From positions 1-6,941 of the forward strand of contig CAIPGD010000043.1 in NCBI GenBank assembly GCA_903864485.1: a DNA stretch of 6,941 bases, written 5' to 3'. Made by a program: the position numbers and the translations under genes. The notes under the pieces are model-generated. The model made no database searches. It was not told the DNA's origin and worked only from the letters and a program-made list of their open reading frames with translations. Source of the stretch: an uncultured bacterium. Its GTDB lineage: Bacteria > Pseudomonadota > Gammaproteobacteria > Burkholderiales > Burkholderiaceae_E. How positions within the stretch are numbered: the first letter of the stretch is position 1; every line of letters begins with the position of its first letter. Shown here piece after piece: positions 6,481-6,941 of this stretch.

Positions 6481-6941
6481 TTGTCCCGCTCCAGGCACCT
6501 GGACTTGGGATGCGGGAAATTTCCACGCAATCCCTATCTGAGGGAAGAACTTTACGGCGTCGATAGTCGCGCGTTGCATTCAGATGCCCCCAATGTGCAT
6601 CTGTTGCAGGCTGACCTCGTCAGTCAGCCCCTTCCGTTTGAGGACGGTTTTTTTGATTCCGTCTCAGCGTACGACTTTCTAGAGCACATCCCTCGAGTCA
6701 TTGTCGACCGTGAAGGTCAGAGCGTGTTTCCATTTATTCGCCTGATGAACGAAATCTGGCGCGTGCTGCGCCATGACGGCGCGTTTTTCGCGCTTACGCC
6801 CTGCTACCCCGCACCTGAGGCTTTTCAGGATCCCACCCACGTCAATATCATCACCGACCGGACCCACGAGTACTTCTCTGGACCATCCCCGGTGGGTCGC
6901 ATGTATGGATTTGAGGGCAACTTCAACATGCGCAGCGTCGA
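6481..6941 (+). CDS. Class I SAM-dependent methyltransferase (3' end beyond window)
   Basis: The frame is open to the window edge and encodes at least 153 residues. It shows a Rossmann-type methyltransferase core: motif I LDLGCGKFPRNP (7-18), an acidic residue after the second strand in GVDSR (26-30), LLQADL (41-46), PLPFEDGFFDSVSAYDFLEHI (50-70) and MNEIWRVLRHDGAFFALTPC (89-108). The later AFQDPTHVNIIT (114-125) recalls a subfamily I associate with polysaccharide or cell-envelope gene clusters, but the substrate is unknown. The likeliest start is TTG 6481, 8 bp after the gst stop; no in-frame ATG or GTG lies between the gst stop and motif I, and the frame also runs open back into gst. An imperfect GAG upstream is the only ribosome-site hint. 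The presence of the enzyme fold is firm; the start is not. Confidence 0.85.
   Translation, partial: MSRSRHLDLGCGKFPRNPYLREELYGVDSRALHSDAPNVHLLQADLVSQPLPFEDGFFDSVSAYDFLEHIPRVIVDREGQSVFPFIRLMNEIWRVLRHDGAFFALTPCYPAPEAFQDPTHVNIITDRTHEYFSGPSPVGRMYGFEGNFNMRSV
6490..6503. repeat. 14-bp near-palindrome at the methyltransferase 5' end
   Basis: TCCAGG (6490-6495) and TCCAGG on the opposite strand (CCTGGA, 6498-6503) flank a central CA. The two-base centre is too tight for an RNA hairpin but suits a dimeric DNA-binding site. It lies in codons 4-8 of the methyltransferase frame, so coincidence is likely. Confidence 0.2.

Overview
The window looks like a conserved chromosomal stretch of a betaproteobacterium. 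The case rests on remembered family features: the SecD tail (SIGQVWKP), the SecF segment (LAVLGYSVNESVVIFDRIRE) and a cytochrome b561/YceI/YceI group next to purB all resemble Burkholderiales-type genomes. Base composition is moderately GC-rich by eye. Coding density is high, and I see no tRNA, rRNA, CRISPR array, insertion sequence or phage gene.

Layout. (1) Plus strand, 1-2469: the 3' part of secD followed by complete secF, two membrane subunits of the Sec translocon accessory complex. The secD frame carries an in-frame TAG at 21-23, although sequence just downstream still aligns with the family, so secD is either broken or misread at the window edge. (2) Minus strand, 5698 down to 2470: purB (adenylosuccinate lyase), a cytochrome b561, and two tandem but divergent YceI-family periplasmic proteins. 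purB and the cytochrome gene overlap at a stop/start junction, and the cytochrome and first yceI are 21 bp apart, so these three read as one transcription unit, with the last yceI 80 bp further on. Its end meets the secF end with no intervening base. (3) Plus strand, 5858-6941: a YibF-like glutathione S-transferase diverging from purB, then 8 bp later the 5' part of a class I SAM-dependent methyltransferase that runs off the window.

How they fit together. SecD/SecF use the proton gradient to help exported proteins clear the SecYEG channel, and both YceI proteins carry Sec-type signal peptides, although that is no evidence of a specific link. Cytochrome b561 and YceI are repeatedly found as neighbours in proteobacteria and probably act together at the membrane/periplasm in electron or isoprenoid-quinone chemistry. 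purB is a housekeeping purine gene. The gst and methyltransferase genes have no evident metabolic link to it.

The window is mostly ordinary core genome. The points most worth a second look are the secD amber codon, the tandem divergent YceI pair beside b561 coupled to purB, the repeated use of TTG starts, and the abutting convergent secF/yceI ends. I did not find a convincing new system.
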